DNA from: Acorus gramineus
Lineage: Eukaryota; Streptophyta; Magnoliopsida; Acorales; Acoraceae
DNA: 64,000 nt
Direction of reading: 5' to 3'
Assembly (NCBI GenBank): GCA_030737835.1
Contig: JAUJYN010000013.1
Coordinates: forward strand, 832,366 to 896,365
The position numbers and the translations under genes are program-made. Position 1 is the stretch's first letter. Each line of letters starts with the position of its first letter. The notes beneath the pieces are model-generated. The model had not been told where the DNA came from, did not search any database, and saw only the letters and a program-made list of their open reading frames with translations. This document shows, piece after piece, positions 11,391 to 23,380 of this stretch.

Positions 11391-14300
11391 TGTCCAGTCT
11401 TTTTTGGAACGTACGAGGTCTCAACAATAAAGATAAGTAGCTTGATGTTAAGAAAGTTATTAACCGAGAAAAGGTATCCTTCTTCAGCCTTTTAGATACT
11501 AAGCTCGATGAGTCTTCTCAAAGAAGTTTTTGTTCCTGAATATGCCCTCTCTATTCCTTTTTCTTCTCCCCCTTGGGGAAATTGGGATCTTTTGGGTGCA
11601 GGAACACATGGATGTCAACATCATTGAATGTACGGAGCAATTTATACATTGCCAGGTTACTCTCAAAAGTATTGCTTATGCGACATCTTATTATCTAACA
11701 GCAGTCTACGCCTCCAACTTCTTCTCTGAACGGCTATCCCTATGGAATACTCTGATCAGATTATCTAGACTAATGCAAGCTTCAAGCTGATGCATTGGTG
11801 GGGATTTTAATGAAGTCTGCTATAGCTCAGAAAAATTGGGCGGGCGCCCTATCCACTCTCGGAGAGTGCATAAGTTCAATAATTGCATTATATCATCCTC
11901 TCTGGAGGATTTGAAATCAATCGGTCATACTATGTCATGGTGTAATCAACAGGAAAGTAGAATTTGCTGTCAACTTGATCGAATTTTGGGTAACCCTCTT
12001 TTTTTCTCAGACTTTCCCCATGCAGTGATGAACTATCTTCCACCGGGCCCATCGGATCAGCCATGCCCTCGTATCCCTGCTGGTCGACGCCCCTTTCGTT
12101 ACTTTGAAATGTGGGAGGATCATCCTCAGCTCACTTTGGTTGTGGAAGAGGCATGGAAACAATCTGTCTTCGGATCTCCTTTGTTTCAAATGGTCAAACG
12201 ATTATCAAATGTTAAAGCAGCTCTCAAAGTATGGAACAAAACTATCTTTGACAACATAAAGCACCATCTTCAAGCGATGCGAGAAACACTAGAAAGCGCA
12301 CAACTAATCCTCCATGAGGACCCTCTAAACTCTGCTCTTATAACGGCAGAAGCAAATGCTCAGACACAGTACAAATCTATACTCAAAACAGAAGAATGTT
12401 TTCTTAGGCAGAAGTCCCGTCAGCTATGGCTTCAGGTAGGGGATAAAAACACAAAGTATTTTTACTCATCTTTCAAAGCACGGTTATCCAGAAATACAAT
12501 CAGTTGTCTTAGGACAGCCGACGGGGCTCTTTGCTCTGACCCGTCCTTTATTAAGAACTCGATGATATCTTATTTCACCGAGTTGTTGAATCGGGATACT
12601 GGTACTAGAGTCCCTCCTCTTACCTTTCCTAGAACTATCACACAGAGTCAAAATGCTTTGCTGACCAATGCTATATCATTGGAAGAGGTCAAGCGTGCAG
12701 TGTTCATTTTCAAGGTATTAAGCTCCCCTGGACCGGATGGGTTTCCCTCCCATTTCTACCAGCGATTTTTGTATCTAATATGTGATGATCTCCTTCTCAC
12801 AATTCAACACTTCTTTGAACATGATCATCTTCTCAAACAAATAAGCACTTCCTTCATTTCTCTCATTTCAAAGTCGGCAAATGCTAAAGCAATGGATGGC
12901 TATCGACCTATATCTCTGTGCAACACTCTATATAAAGTTATCACGAAGATAATGGCTGCCCGATTACAACAGACTCTCCCAACCATCATTAGTCCTCATC
13001 AAACGGCTTTTATCAAGGGGCGCAGCATCCATCACAACATCCTCCTAGCACATGAATTGGTTCACTTGCTTGGTCGAAAGGGAAAATTGTGGGCCTGCAT
13101 AATGATTGATCTTAGAAAAGCTTTCGATAGTGTAAGGTGGTCCTACCTAGAAGAAGTCCTTCGAGGATTTCACTTCTCAGAAAAATGGATCAAATGGTGT
13201 ATGGAATGCGTGACTACTCCAAAGTATTTGGTTCTCATAAATGGTTCTCCAGAAGGGTTCTTTTCATCCTCATGCGGACTTCGCCAAGGCGATCCTCTAT
13301 CCCCTCTCCTCTTCACGCTTGTAATGGAATCTTTCTCTATTTTCATCAACAAACTTTGCGAAGAGGGCCATATAGGATCGTATATCAACGGTCCACTCAA
13401 TGTCACCCACTTAATCTTTGTGGACGATCTGTTGCTGTTTGTGGATGAGTCTCTCGGCTCAGCCCTAGCACTCAAACGGCTTTTCACCAACTTTCATAGT
13501 TTATCGGGTCTAGAGATAAATTCTGCCAAAAGCCAGATTTTCTCGACCTGCTCAAACTCCAACCTTACTGATTGTCTTGGCATTCAACTCATGCAACTCC
13601 TAGTACGCTACCTGGGCATTCTGCTATTTTCAGGTTCTTTGACTCATAATCTCTGCCAGCCGCTGTTGGATAAAATAAACCAAAGGATTCAATCATGGAC
13701 ATGACAATTTATTTCTATTGTTGGACGGGTGGAGCTCATTAAGTATGTCCTTAGCTCCTTTCACATTTTCTAGTCAGCCGCTTTCGCTCTCCCCAAACAA
13801 ACCATTACAGAGATTGAGAGGTTGATTCAAAATTTCTTTTGGCACGGTTGTTCTCATACCAAGAAGCTCCATCATGTAAATTGGCTAACTGTATGCAAAA
13901 TGGAAGAGGAAGGAGGACTGGGCATTAAGAGTCTGGTTGATTGGAATTCTGGTTCACAGGGAGTAAGGTTTTGAGACCTTGTGTGCAATAGATCTTCTCT
14001 GTGGTCAACCTGGGTAAAACTTCGCTACCTACGCTGAACTAACCTATGGAACCACTCCCCACCCAAAAATTCTTCTCGTTCATGGAAACAAATAATTACA
14101 TCTAGGAGGTGGATAATTGGAAGGGTGCGGTATATCATTTTTGAAGGGAAATCAATAAACATTTGGAAGGACCCATGGCTCAATGGTCGCAGCCTTACGG
14201 AAGCAATCAGGAGGGAATTATTCTTATGGGGGCCTCCTCGTTCCACTGTACTGAGTGTCCTCATTCAAAATGGAAAATGGGTCAAGACAAACTGGTGGTC

Positions 14301-15487
14301 TTCGACATTAGATACCTTTTGGGAAGAGATTTAAAATATAGAGATTGGTGGAAAAGGGGACGATATACTCATTTGGCCACAAAGCCGTTCGGGAACTCTT
14401 ACTTACAAAGAAGCGTGGAAGGCCCAAAGATCCTCTCCCATAGAGCCCACTTGGACGAGTTGGTTATGGCATTCCACTCAGTCCAGGAGACACTGTTTCT
14501 GCTACTGGCAATTGTTCCTCAATAAACTTCCAACGTTAGAAAGGTTGCGTCGAAAAGGACTGGTGCAGAACTTGCAATGTCACCTTTGTTCATTAGCTGT
14601 GGAAAGTTCGGATCACTTGGCACTGCAGTGTTCATTCTCAAGGTACATCTGGTTACACCTTTTCTGTGCTATCGGAATCTGACAACAACTTCCAAGCAAC
14701 CTCGCTCAATTCTCAAACTGGCTGAAATCAATACCAAACCTGCTAACAAAAACCATTGGGCGCTCAATAGTTTCAAACACCCTTTGGGCTTTATGGCAGA
14801 AGCGAAATGCTCATATTTTTAGAGGGAAATCCATGCATAAGACCATTATCCTTTGGCAGATCAAAAGTGGCATCAAATTGCAGTTCAACAAGACAACCTT
14901 GAAAATCCAACTCTCTCCAAATCTTATTCAAATCGCAGATGATTTTTGTATTCGTCTCATTGGGTCAGAACATAATCCCATTATTGTAAAATGGGAGCCT
15001 CCTCAGGCATGCTGGCTCAAATCAAATTCAGATTGATCCCTCTCGGAGGATCAGGGTGGTTATGGGGCACTACTCCGCGATGATTCATCCATTTTCTTGG
15101 TTGGTTCTGCTGGACAATCACCTCTACCATCCATCAATTTGCTGGAACTCAAAGGTATAATTTCAGGCCTAACCTTAGGTCTACACCTGGGTTATCCAAA
15201 GATCTGCTTTGAATCCGACTCAACAACAGCATTGGAATGGGCTAAAGGAAAGGGCTCTCTTCCTTTGACAACCATGCGCCTATTACGAACACTTCTGCAA
15301 GGACTTGCTCAGCTAAAGGAATGGAGATTCCAACACGTATACAGAGAAAGGAACTGCCCAGCTGATATGCTAGCCTCCCAAAAATAGACGATGGGTAAAC
15401 AAATCATCTACCCAATGCAGACATGGATTGAGCTAGAGGATGCAATCAAGCTTGACAAGGAGGGTACCATTTACATTCGCAGATAAA
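11390..15487 (+). pseudogene. LINE ORF2 (endonuclease, reverse transcriptase, RNase H), broken
   Basis: Starts at ATG 11390 with the endonuclease motif SLFWNVRGLNNKDK, followed at once by a stop; further endonuclease pieces lie at 11530-11835. The longest open part, 11836-13704, holds the end of the endonuclease and the reverse transcriptase: SSPGPDGFPSHFYQRF, YRPISLCNTLYKVITKI, IDLRKAFDSVRW, CGLRQGDPLSPLLF and an active site reading FVDD where FADD is usual. After a stop at 13702-13704 come a broken maturase-like region, a zinc-binding region near 14340-14820 (TLWALWQKRNAHIF) and an RNase H domain at about 15030-15390 that still has its acidic residues (SNSD, LLELK, ESDS, CPAD). Many frameshifts make it non-functional. 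Confidence 0.9.
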
Positions 15488-15879
15488 TAGGCTAACAACA
15501 CTTTTTGACTATCGGCTCTGCATGCAAAGCCTCTGTATAAATTTATTTTCAAAAGAATAGGCTCCTCTAAATAGTGGGTGGCAAGGGGGAACAGGATGCA
15601 CTGTGACCTGGATCATCGCTCTCTCTGTATAACCGTTGCAACCACTATTTAAAGGCTTGCAGGTTCTGTTGCTTATACATATACTCATTTTAAGAAATAT
15701 AAAATTCTCAATTACCAATAAAAAAAATATATATAAATCTCTCAATAACCAATAAAGAAAAAAGGATGATAGATAAATATCTTGTTTTCATGTTATACAT
15801 ATATTTACACGTCTGCCATTCTTAATGCATGTTTCAGCACTAGTCAAAAGGCATAAGCGAGAAACGTACGTAGAAGAAT

Positions 15880-16200
15880 AACAAAGTTTGCGTCGCCAAA
15901 AAATACCAAAATTTTGACAAACTAACCTGATTTTCATAGACTATATATATACACAAAACATACCCACAAAAAAGGTAGCATAACCTCTCTATATTTCCAT
16001 CCAAGGCCACTCAATGGGTGTCTACCTACATATATGAATGTGATGAGTCAACTCATATGCAGCAAAACATGTTTCCTTACATACTGCTGTTTATAAATTT
16101 GATAAGAGTCAACTCATATGCAGCAAAACATGTTTCCTTACATACTGCTGTTTATAAATTTGATAAGAGTGTTGATCAAGTTTTTCTTGGAACTTTGCAA
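15880..16200. repeat. Segmental duplication unit A, distal block
   Basis: Collinear with 23100-23380: shared landmarks include ATACCAAAATTTTGACA, CATAGACTATATAT, a TATTTCCATC(C/T)AAGGC(C/G)ACTCA stretch and GAGTCAACTC, then a GTTTTGATCAA-like end. Together with the STIG1-proximal block this shows one duplicated segment interrupted by the LINE. Confidence 0.8.
16045..16166. repeat. 61-bp tandem repeat, two units
   Basis: Two almost identical 61-bp units starting GAGTCAACTCATATGCAGCA at 16045 and 16106, followed by a partial third start. Unit B of the segmental duplication has only one diverged copy (about 23300), so the doubling is local and recent. Confidence 0.92.
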
Positions 16201-19200
16201 AAGGGGAGATTGAATTGAATAACACAAAGTAGAGAGAACTTTGATTTTGATTTGTGCGTTACATAATGCATAAACAAAGGAAGCAAAAATCAAAGGAGCT
16301 AGCATAGTTTGGGGCGTAGATGGCAAAATTTTAAAATGAGACCCACATTTACATACATTTGTTTTTGGTGATTATCATCAGAGAGCATTTTGAAATATTT
16401 TTAAAGTTCTAAATAATATTTATATAATTGACTTTGATAAAAGGAAAATATTCAAAAAAATCTTCTAAAAGTTAAAAATATCCAAATCAACTACTTTTTA
16501 AAATTATACCTAAGAAAATCTTGTTTCACAATTTTAGAAATACAATAACTTAACTACTTTAATGTTATCTACTATTTAGACATCATCACATATATTTAAT
16601 TGTTTAACACCCCAATTGAAAAATATTAATAAATAATAAAATATTTTTTTTAATTTGTGCATCAAGTTTATTATTAATTTTTGTATATTTAAATACACCA
16701 TTAAAATTAAAATTATAAAAAATTGAAAATTTTCGTTATAAAATATGTTTTAGATATTTTAAACTTTCTAAAAAATTGTATATTTTAAATTTTATATATG
16801 TTTAGTATTATACAAAAAAATCCTCATGTATATTGATAAAATATAAATAAGGAAAAATTGAAAACAACTTTAAAAGTTAGGAAAAATCCAAAACAAAAAA
16901 TTGTAAATTTATGAATAACAATTTTGACAATTTTAACATTTTTATAGCATACTTAAAATTTTTAATAACATGTAAAATCACTCTCAAATAAAAATTATTT
17001 TTTATATTAATATCATTTTTCAATTAGATGATGGTTATGAAATTTTTTAAATATGATTAGAGATTAAAAATTACATAAGGGTATGTAGTCTTTTTAGTTT
17101 TCAAAATTGTGAAATATGACTTGTTTATTTATAATTTTAAAAACTAATTTATTTGAGTATTTTTAACTTTCAGAAGATATTTTTGGGCATTTTCCCTTGA
17201 TAAAAATATATATCAGTAAAAATGGAATGAGGAAAATAAAATAAAAAATAAAATAAAAAGGAAATAAAATAACACACGTCAGGAAAAACAGAAAGTAAAT
17301 GCAAACAAATAATAATAATAAAATAGTAAAAAAAGCACACAACCCAATACAATCATTTTATTTGTAAATCAAACAATAAATAAAATAAACAACCAATAAA
17401 ATAGAAAATAATAATTAACAAAAATAAAAGAAGGGGAAAAAAAGGAAAGAAACTGGATATTTTAAAATATATATATATGAACAAAACACATAAAATTCCA
17501 CTTAAATCATAAATTAAATAGTATTTTTTTAGAAATTATGGGCCCTCAGTATAAGGTGAAGGTTGCTTTGTTGCTCAACTATGCCCATGGCCAGCTATGG
17601 CCAAAATTATTATAGTTACTCATGGCATTAGAGTTCACATTGAATGTCAAACTTTTCTTTTTAGCTTGATTCTTGCCGAAGTTCGTGATGACTTTTTAGT
17701 GCAGGCAAATGCTTAGTTTAGTTTTCCATCACTTTGCTGTACCACAATTTGAATTCTTTTTTTTTTCCCTGTAATATGAAAATATTCTTGGTTTTATTTA
17801 TTTATTTATTAGGATTATAAACAGATGTACAAAAAGAAAAGTACAATGGCATGAAGTTTACATGGTTTGTTAAAGCATACGTGGTCATTTACAAAAAAGA
17901 TACTCATATAACACTGTAAGCGTTCTGATAGCAGTGATAATTAATCACCTACAAAAAGTAAAAGTACTAATGGCTTCTCCCCTGTCGGTTTATCAACACA
18001 TCTCACAAGAACGGATGGCGAAATGATATCACGCAATTCGATCCTACAACACCCGTGTCTACTCCTTCCGTGAGAGTAGAAAGTCTTTTTCCTAGGTCAC
18101 CTCAAATTCAACTAGAGAAGGCTCTTGGAACACTTGGTTAGATGTGATTAGACTTGAGGGATGATGTAAAGGTCAGTTTTAAATTTTCTGCTGGTTGTTA
18201 AATTCTTCCGGGCTCTAGTTAATTGATATACTCATTGATTAATTATTTTTTTAGATATTAAATTAATTATTTTCAATTATTCAACTATCCACAACACGAT
18301 ATATTGCATATAAAATGTAAATCAGTCAATCATCAAAAATTACATGCACACATAAAATCTTTTAATACAATCACTAATATTTTCAAGGAAAAACACCTAC
18401 AGGGAAAATATTGAGATATGCAAGAGAAAATCACTAATAAGTAAACTTTATATGAATAAAGTTCTTACAATCTAATGCTTTACATTCAAACAAACGCCAT
18501 GATCCTTCCTGTTATAGCTCACCGGTCCTGTGTCCACCTAAGTTGGAAAACTCCAATGCACTCCCATTATATTGACTCAACTTTTTCTCTCCTTATGAAT
18601 CTCTTGAGGCCATAAAATCCGCCGTGTTCTTTTTATCTGATGTAGGAAGGATAGTCGATACGTTAATGGTGTGATCAGACCCCATAAAGAAAACTGTGAA
18701 AATAATAGTTGACAAAAATAATTATCATCTCAAAATTTCACTAAATTCGATATGCTAAGTTATTTTGTGGATGTATTTTGATCAGCTGTTATAAACCTGA
18801 CAATGTTTATTTTTCCAAATTTCATCATTAATGTAAATAAAATAAGCAAACGTCATTTTATGGTAATAATTTGAAAGGTTATTTTTATTTTCACAAATAT
18901 AAGAATGATTGCTATCAATTTTGATTGACTTTTGGGATCTCATAATAAGTTGTTATTATATTTATTTATTTTCTATTTTTAGCAAATCTATGCTCAGGTT
19001 TAATGAGGTTCCTAATTAGGCCTAATTGAGTCAATATTAAAGAAAACCTTATAGCTTTATGGCACATCATCTTCATATCAATAATTTTGAAGTCTATGGC
19101 ATACATTCAAAATGCATCCAGATTCACTTAAAAGTATTTTAAATAAATTACAAAAATTTATTGAAAATTAATTTTTTTTAAAAAATTTAAAATCAAGATA

Positions 19201-19504
19201 AAAAAAAAATATGTAAAATCAGACTTTCCCCACATATAAAAATAAATTTGGGACCGACATATTTCGACTAGGGGATTACCTAATTAATGGATACCACGAT
19301 TGTTTTTAAAATCAATCCAATGGATGAATTGACTCTGAGTATTCAATTGTTTTTTATATACTCTTTGACAGATTGAAATGATACCACGATTATACTAACA
19401 CTTTAATTAGTTTTGTTAAAAAAAAATATCTGATAAAAGATCAAAATATGTGTATATTGCATTATTCTTTAGAAAGAGGTGTACAGTAACTGTATATTCC
19501 CTTC
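16201..19504. other. Long AT-rich intergenic stretch
   Basis: Very AT-rich, especially 16330-17500, with many A and T runs and no credible reading frame. Higher-GC islands at about 17540-17720, 17930-18140 and 18470-18700 look like fragments of older transposon sequence but carry no recognisable protein motif or complete ends. Confidence 0.6.
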
Positions 19505-19603
19505 CCACAATAAAACAATAAAGAATTCCATATCCATACATATCAGTTTCCAGTCATGAGATGTGCTAATTCACAACAAAGAAATCCATCTCCAACACCA
19601 ATA

Positions 19604-20014
19604 TCAAGCATAGCTGCACATCCCATAGCGACAGTAACTCCCCTTCTTGCACTTGCTGTTGCATCCCCCACAGTGGTTCCTATCATACATCAGGCTCACA
19701 CACTGTCCCTTGCAGCACCCCTCCCCATATCTGCACCTCCTCCCGCACTGCCCGCAGTTGAGGTTGTCTGTCATCACGTTCACGCACTGCTTCCTGCAGC
19801 AGTCCGGCTTCTGGCTTCCCTTCCCTCGGCATATCCTCGGGAAGATATCGCAAGTCGCCGGAGCCCTCGGGTTGGCCTCGGCGAGGATACGACTCCTGAT
19901 ACTTGTATAATTGTCTTCTTCTTCTACTTCTTGTGTGGTTTCAAAGGCGAGATTAACGTATATGAGCATCACTAGTGACATGACAAACAGGACTCTCTTC
20001 ATTGACTCCATCAT
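19604..20014 (-). CDS. STIG1-like cysteine-rich secreted protein, copy B
   Basis: Single-exon gene for 136 residues (135 from the second of the two Met codons at the start). Organisation is that of copy A: signal peptide (about residues 1-24), acidic spacer, then a 16-cysteine STIG1 domain ending in CRYGMCSYA. Differences from copy A include changes at the signal peptide, RFLVQTN to RILAEAN in the spacer, two charge changes before PDCC (GQGSQM to GKGSQK) and one Asn to Ser near the C-terminus. All cysteines are kept. The frame is intact with a TATA box about 100 bp upstream, so both copies are probably functional. A secreted, apoplastic protein by family; specific role unknown. Confidence 0.93.
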   Translation of the reverse strand: MMESMKRVLFVMSLVMLIYVNLAFETTQEVEEEDNYTSIRSRILAEANPRAPATCDIFPRICRGKGSQKPDCCRKQCVNVMTDNLNCGQCGRRCRYGEGCCKGQCVSLMYDRNHCGGCNSKCKKGSYCRYGMCSYA

Positions 20015-20113
20015 GAAAATGGGTTTGTGTTACAGGTGAAGTTGTTTGTTAGGGAGAGGAGGATAAAAATTGAAGGTGAAAAGTGTCTGAGAGAGATGGG
20101 AAGGCTTGATGGG

Positions 20114-20122
20114 CTATTTATA
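20114..20122 (-). promoter_or_regulatory. TATA box of STIG1 copy B
   Basis: TATAAATAG on the minus strand about 100 bp before the ATG, in the same sequence context as in copy A. Confidence 0.75.
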
Positions 20123-20935
20123 GGCAAATTGTGTTACGAGTTGACTAATGTAATATTCTACATTAATTAATTTTACGCAGTCTTTGTGGAAGAGAGCGTA
20201 TTTTAGCGCATGTGTTGCGATTGATAATTTTAAACAGTATATATATAAGAAGTTAGGTCTACTGATGGAATTTGAAAAAGTGGGTGATGAAGCATTTTTA
20301 AGCTTAATAAATGGATGAAGCAAACAAATTAAAAGCATCTTAGATGTACTGAATATATCCATAGTCATCCAATTAAATTGGTGTGCTAGTCAACTTTCTC
20401 TAGCAATTACATGGTTATATTACATTTCAAACTTGTATGACTTAATTATGTCTGGTTTAGAACTGATTTTTCCACATTCAAACAATTAGTGGCTCATAGC
20501 CTAACCGAGCTGACAGATGCATGTGTTTTTTTGGCAATGCATGTTCGTGTTTTGTTTGGGGTTGTTTTTCTTCAAAGTTGGCCATCCTTTATGGAAAAAG
20601 AACGTGCGCCAAGTGATTGTCATGGAAAAAAAAATGATTGAATTAATATGTTGAAGACAGGAAAATATAAATGAAATTTCCATATATGAGCTCATCACCT
20701 ATGTTTAAGACAGGATCATGCGTGAAAACCCAGTCGTCCTCTCAATCAGGTCATGAAATTCATGAACCAACTCTTGCTTTCATGTATAGGAACATATAAT
20801 CTTTGACCATGCAAATCAAATGTGACATTGGAGGAAATGTTGCCATTCTAGCCAGAGCTAAGTTTACTCGCAAGATTGAATGACAACCATGTGCAACTGA
20901 TTATTAAAATCCAAGTCAAATTTTTTTTGAAACCA

Positions 20936-22609
20936 TCAATAGTATGCACGTTAAACTTCTATAGAACTTGTACAGCCTAAAATTAACTCCTCATAAAGAT
21001 GTGCCATCTTGAGGCGTTATAAAGTATTTCATCACTCAATGTCAGATCCTAAACTTGAGGAAAGAGTATCTGAAATAAATGGATTACAATGATAGGTGAA
21101 AAAAGAAATATTGTTATTTTTTACTTGCTTAAAGCCTTGATCTTTAGAGGGTTTTCGCTCTTTTTTTTTACAACTTTCTGCTCTCTGACCCCGATCAAAA
21201 TCTCCATAAACTGCAGAATGCAGATCGTGTCGAAGAAACGATCAGCCAACATAGAGATTCAGATGTGCGATGGAACTAGGGAAACTATATACTTGCGATT
21301 AATTTCATTGCCATTCATCAGTTATGTCCAAGAAATCTCCATATGTTTTGTGATATGCCAAGCGTTTGAATAAATAAACTTTATTTTAAGACACATATGG
21401 GCATTTTCATTTCAAAAAATATATCAAAAGAACATCCGAATAGGGGCCTTACTTGAATTGGACCCGGGTAAGACCCTTATTTTTGCTGTTTGAATAAACT
21501 TTAAACAGAAATAAAAGTGACATTATTTGAAAAAGCTTTCAAGAGGTCTAGTGCCATGGTAATTGTTCAACCAACGCAGTTACTCATGGAATGATCAGTA
21601 TCCTCGAACTTTTTGTGTGGCCCAAAAAATGATGATATGTCCGGTACTACTGTGCAGTTCCGTTTCCAACTCGCACTGGTTTTTTTTAAAATATAATTAA
21701 ACTCATCAATTGAAATACATATTTATATAAAAATAAAATATATATTGAGATATACTATTTTATTTTAAAAAAATTGAAAAAAATTCATATACTTGGATAA
21801 TACAATATACATTTCAATAAAGTATTGTATAGTACTGCATTATATATCACAGTGTACAGAGGTAACTGAGGACTCATGGGTTACAAAACAAAGCTGCAAA
21901 ACGGATTGAGTGTACCAGCAATCATATAGTTCAATATCAAGCCACCATGTAGATGGACAAAAATCTTTAAATTGTGAATGCATTTAAGTAAATAACAAAT
22001 AAAATAATAAGATTTTATCAACAAGTGAATTTTGACAGCTTACATGGCACTTCCCTATTGGCAAAAACCCTTTATGGCATTAACAGAGGATCCATTTTGT
22101 TTCCCATCAAGAAAAATGGACAATTTAAAAAAAAAATAAAAGAATTTTTAATTCCAACTATTTTTAGTCCCGCATTCCAATTTTTTAGCATATGAAAATA
22201 CCCTTAGCAGTTATAATATTTTTAATTCTTTATGTCAAATATATATCACCGGTATGTGGATAACAGCATATGAGATTTATCAGTATACATAGTAAACAAC
22301 ATACACAAAATACATAAAATGTATGAAAGGAATTCAAATAAATTAAGCTACAGAAATGAGACAGAAGAAGAACCTTGAAAAAATGTAGCTGCTAACTTTG
22401 AGTGTTTTCATACGTTAAAAGTCTAAGAGACCTAAAAATAAAGGGCTAAAAAATAAATATAATTAACTTCCCCTAAAATAAATTGAAATAAAACTTAAAG
22501 TCAATACCCTTGGTAATATAAAATAAAAATGTATGATTCATCTGCATCAACTCAAAAAAAAAAAAAAAGGCAGACTATGCACATACATATTTCACTTTCT
22601 TACTTCTTA
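20936..22609. other. Intergenic, no supported gene
   Basis: AT-rich. A plus-strand reading frame at 21089-21373 (94 codons) has a short less AT-rich core (about 21170-21290) but resembles no family I recognise and has no promoter or intron signals; I do not call it a gene. Confidence 0.55.
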
Positions 22610-22849
22610 GGCGTTTGGCACCAAATTTTTTTTTATAAAGTTTTTAGCTTTTTTTTATAAGCTAAAGTTAAAAACTGTTATCAAACAGATTAGCTTAAAT
22701 ACGTTATCATTATATTTCTTGATTGTCTCTGACATAGTGCCTCGAAATTTGTGTTTCCATGCATAAAGCAGTCATCATTATTATACCATAAAAAAGAGTG
22801 CATAAAACATTTAAAAACTGTTTTTCAAACTATGTTTTCAAACGCACTC
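22610..22849. mobile_element. MITE with TTA target duplication
   Basis: Left end GGCGTTTGGCACC follows TTA (22607-22609). The inverted right end (TTTTCAAACGCACTC) is followed by TTA (22850-22852). Length about 240 bp, no coding content. TTA duplication and size point to a Tourist-like (PIF/Harbinger) MITE. Confidence 0.7.
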
Positions 22850-23099
22850 TTAGTGTACTACATTTTTTAAAATTTGCACAAGTAAAAAATTAACAAGTGG
22901 GACATAGAGGAATATCAAAGTCCTTTTTTATTTTTTTGATTGGTAATTGAAACTTTGTATAGCTATGAGAATTTACAAATTAATGTATAAAGGTTAGCAG
23001 GTTAATAAGGGAAAGGAAAGGGGAAGAGAGAGGGAAGAGAGAGCTGGGTCACCCTGCATCCTATCTGCCCCATTTTTCCACCTTAGTGCAATAGCCGGG

Positions 23100-23247
23100 T
23101 CACAAGGAATATCGAAATCCTTGTGGCCAAACAATACCAAAATTTTGACACACACACACACCAGATTTTCATAATTCTTCATAGACTATATATCCTCTGT
23201 ATATTTCCATCTAAGGCGACTCAGTGCGTATCCACCGACTACCAGCA

Positions 23248-23294
<47 letters not shown>

Positions 23295-23380
23295 CATGGG
23301 AGTCAACTCTTATACAGATAATTAAATATATTTCATTACAGCCTGTACCAAGTTTTAGAGAGTTTTGATCAAAGTTTTCT
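23100..23380. repeat. Segmental duplication unit B, distal block
   Basis: Collinear counterpart of 15880-16200. It differs by the (AT) microsatellite inside it and by having one instead of two copies of the 61-bp motif. Confidence 0.8.
23251..23292. repeat. (AT) microsatellite, about 21 units
   Basis: Uninterrupted AT dinucleotide run. The equivalent place in unit A has only a short ATATATG. Confidence 0.95.

Larger units (their letters stand above)
9340..15750 (+). mobile_element. L1-type LINE retrotransposon, decayed
   Basis: A nearly full-length non-LTR element: 5' leader, ORF1 with a DUF4283-like domain and CCHC knuckle, and ORF2 with endonuclease, reverse transcriptase, zinc-binding region and RNase H in that order. 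Both frames are broken. The ends are estimated from where coding-type, higher-GC sequence stops (about 9340) and from the A-rich stretch near 15720-15750. I could not identify a flanking target duplication. It lies between the STIG1-proximal and distal blocks of duplication unit A and has no counterpart in unit B, so it probably inserted after the duplication. Confidence 0.85.
19505..20935 (-). repeat. Segmental duplication unit B around STIG1 copy B
   Basis: Partner of 6090-7665 in the same orientation, about 13.4 kb away. It covers the 3' flank, coding region, TATA region and about 800 bp of upstream DNA. Indels separate the promoters: unit B has about 90 bp between the TATA box and GCGTATTTTAGCG that is missing or altered in unit A. 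Confidence 0.88.

Noticed and set aside
16045-16166. CRISPR-like direct repeats
   Set aside because: Only two adjacent 61-bp units without spacers, in plant nuclear DNA: a simple tandem duplication.
19556-19975. 139-codon plus-strand frame opposite STIG1 copy B (and similar frames opposite copy A)
   Set aside because: Antisense shadow of the STIG1 domain; the minus-strand protein has signal peptide and 16 family cysteines.
21089-21373. 94-codon plus-strand frame
   Set aside because: No recognisable family, no promoter or splice signals, surrounded by AT-rich DNA. Could be a fragment but not supportable as a gene.
23123-23368. 81-codon frame with Tyr-Ile repeats
   Set aside because: Translation of the (AT) microsatellite.
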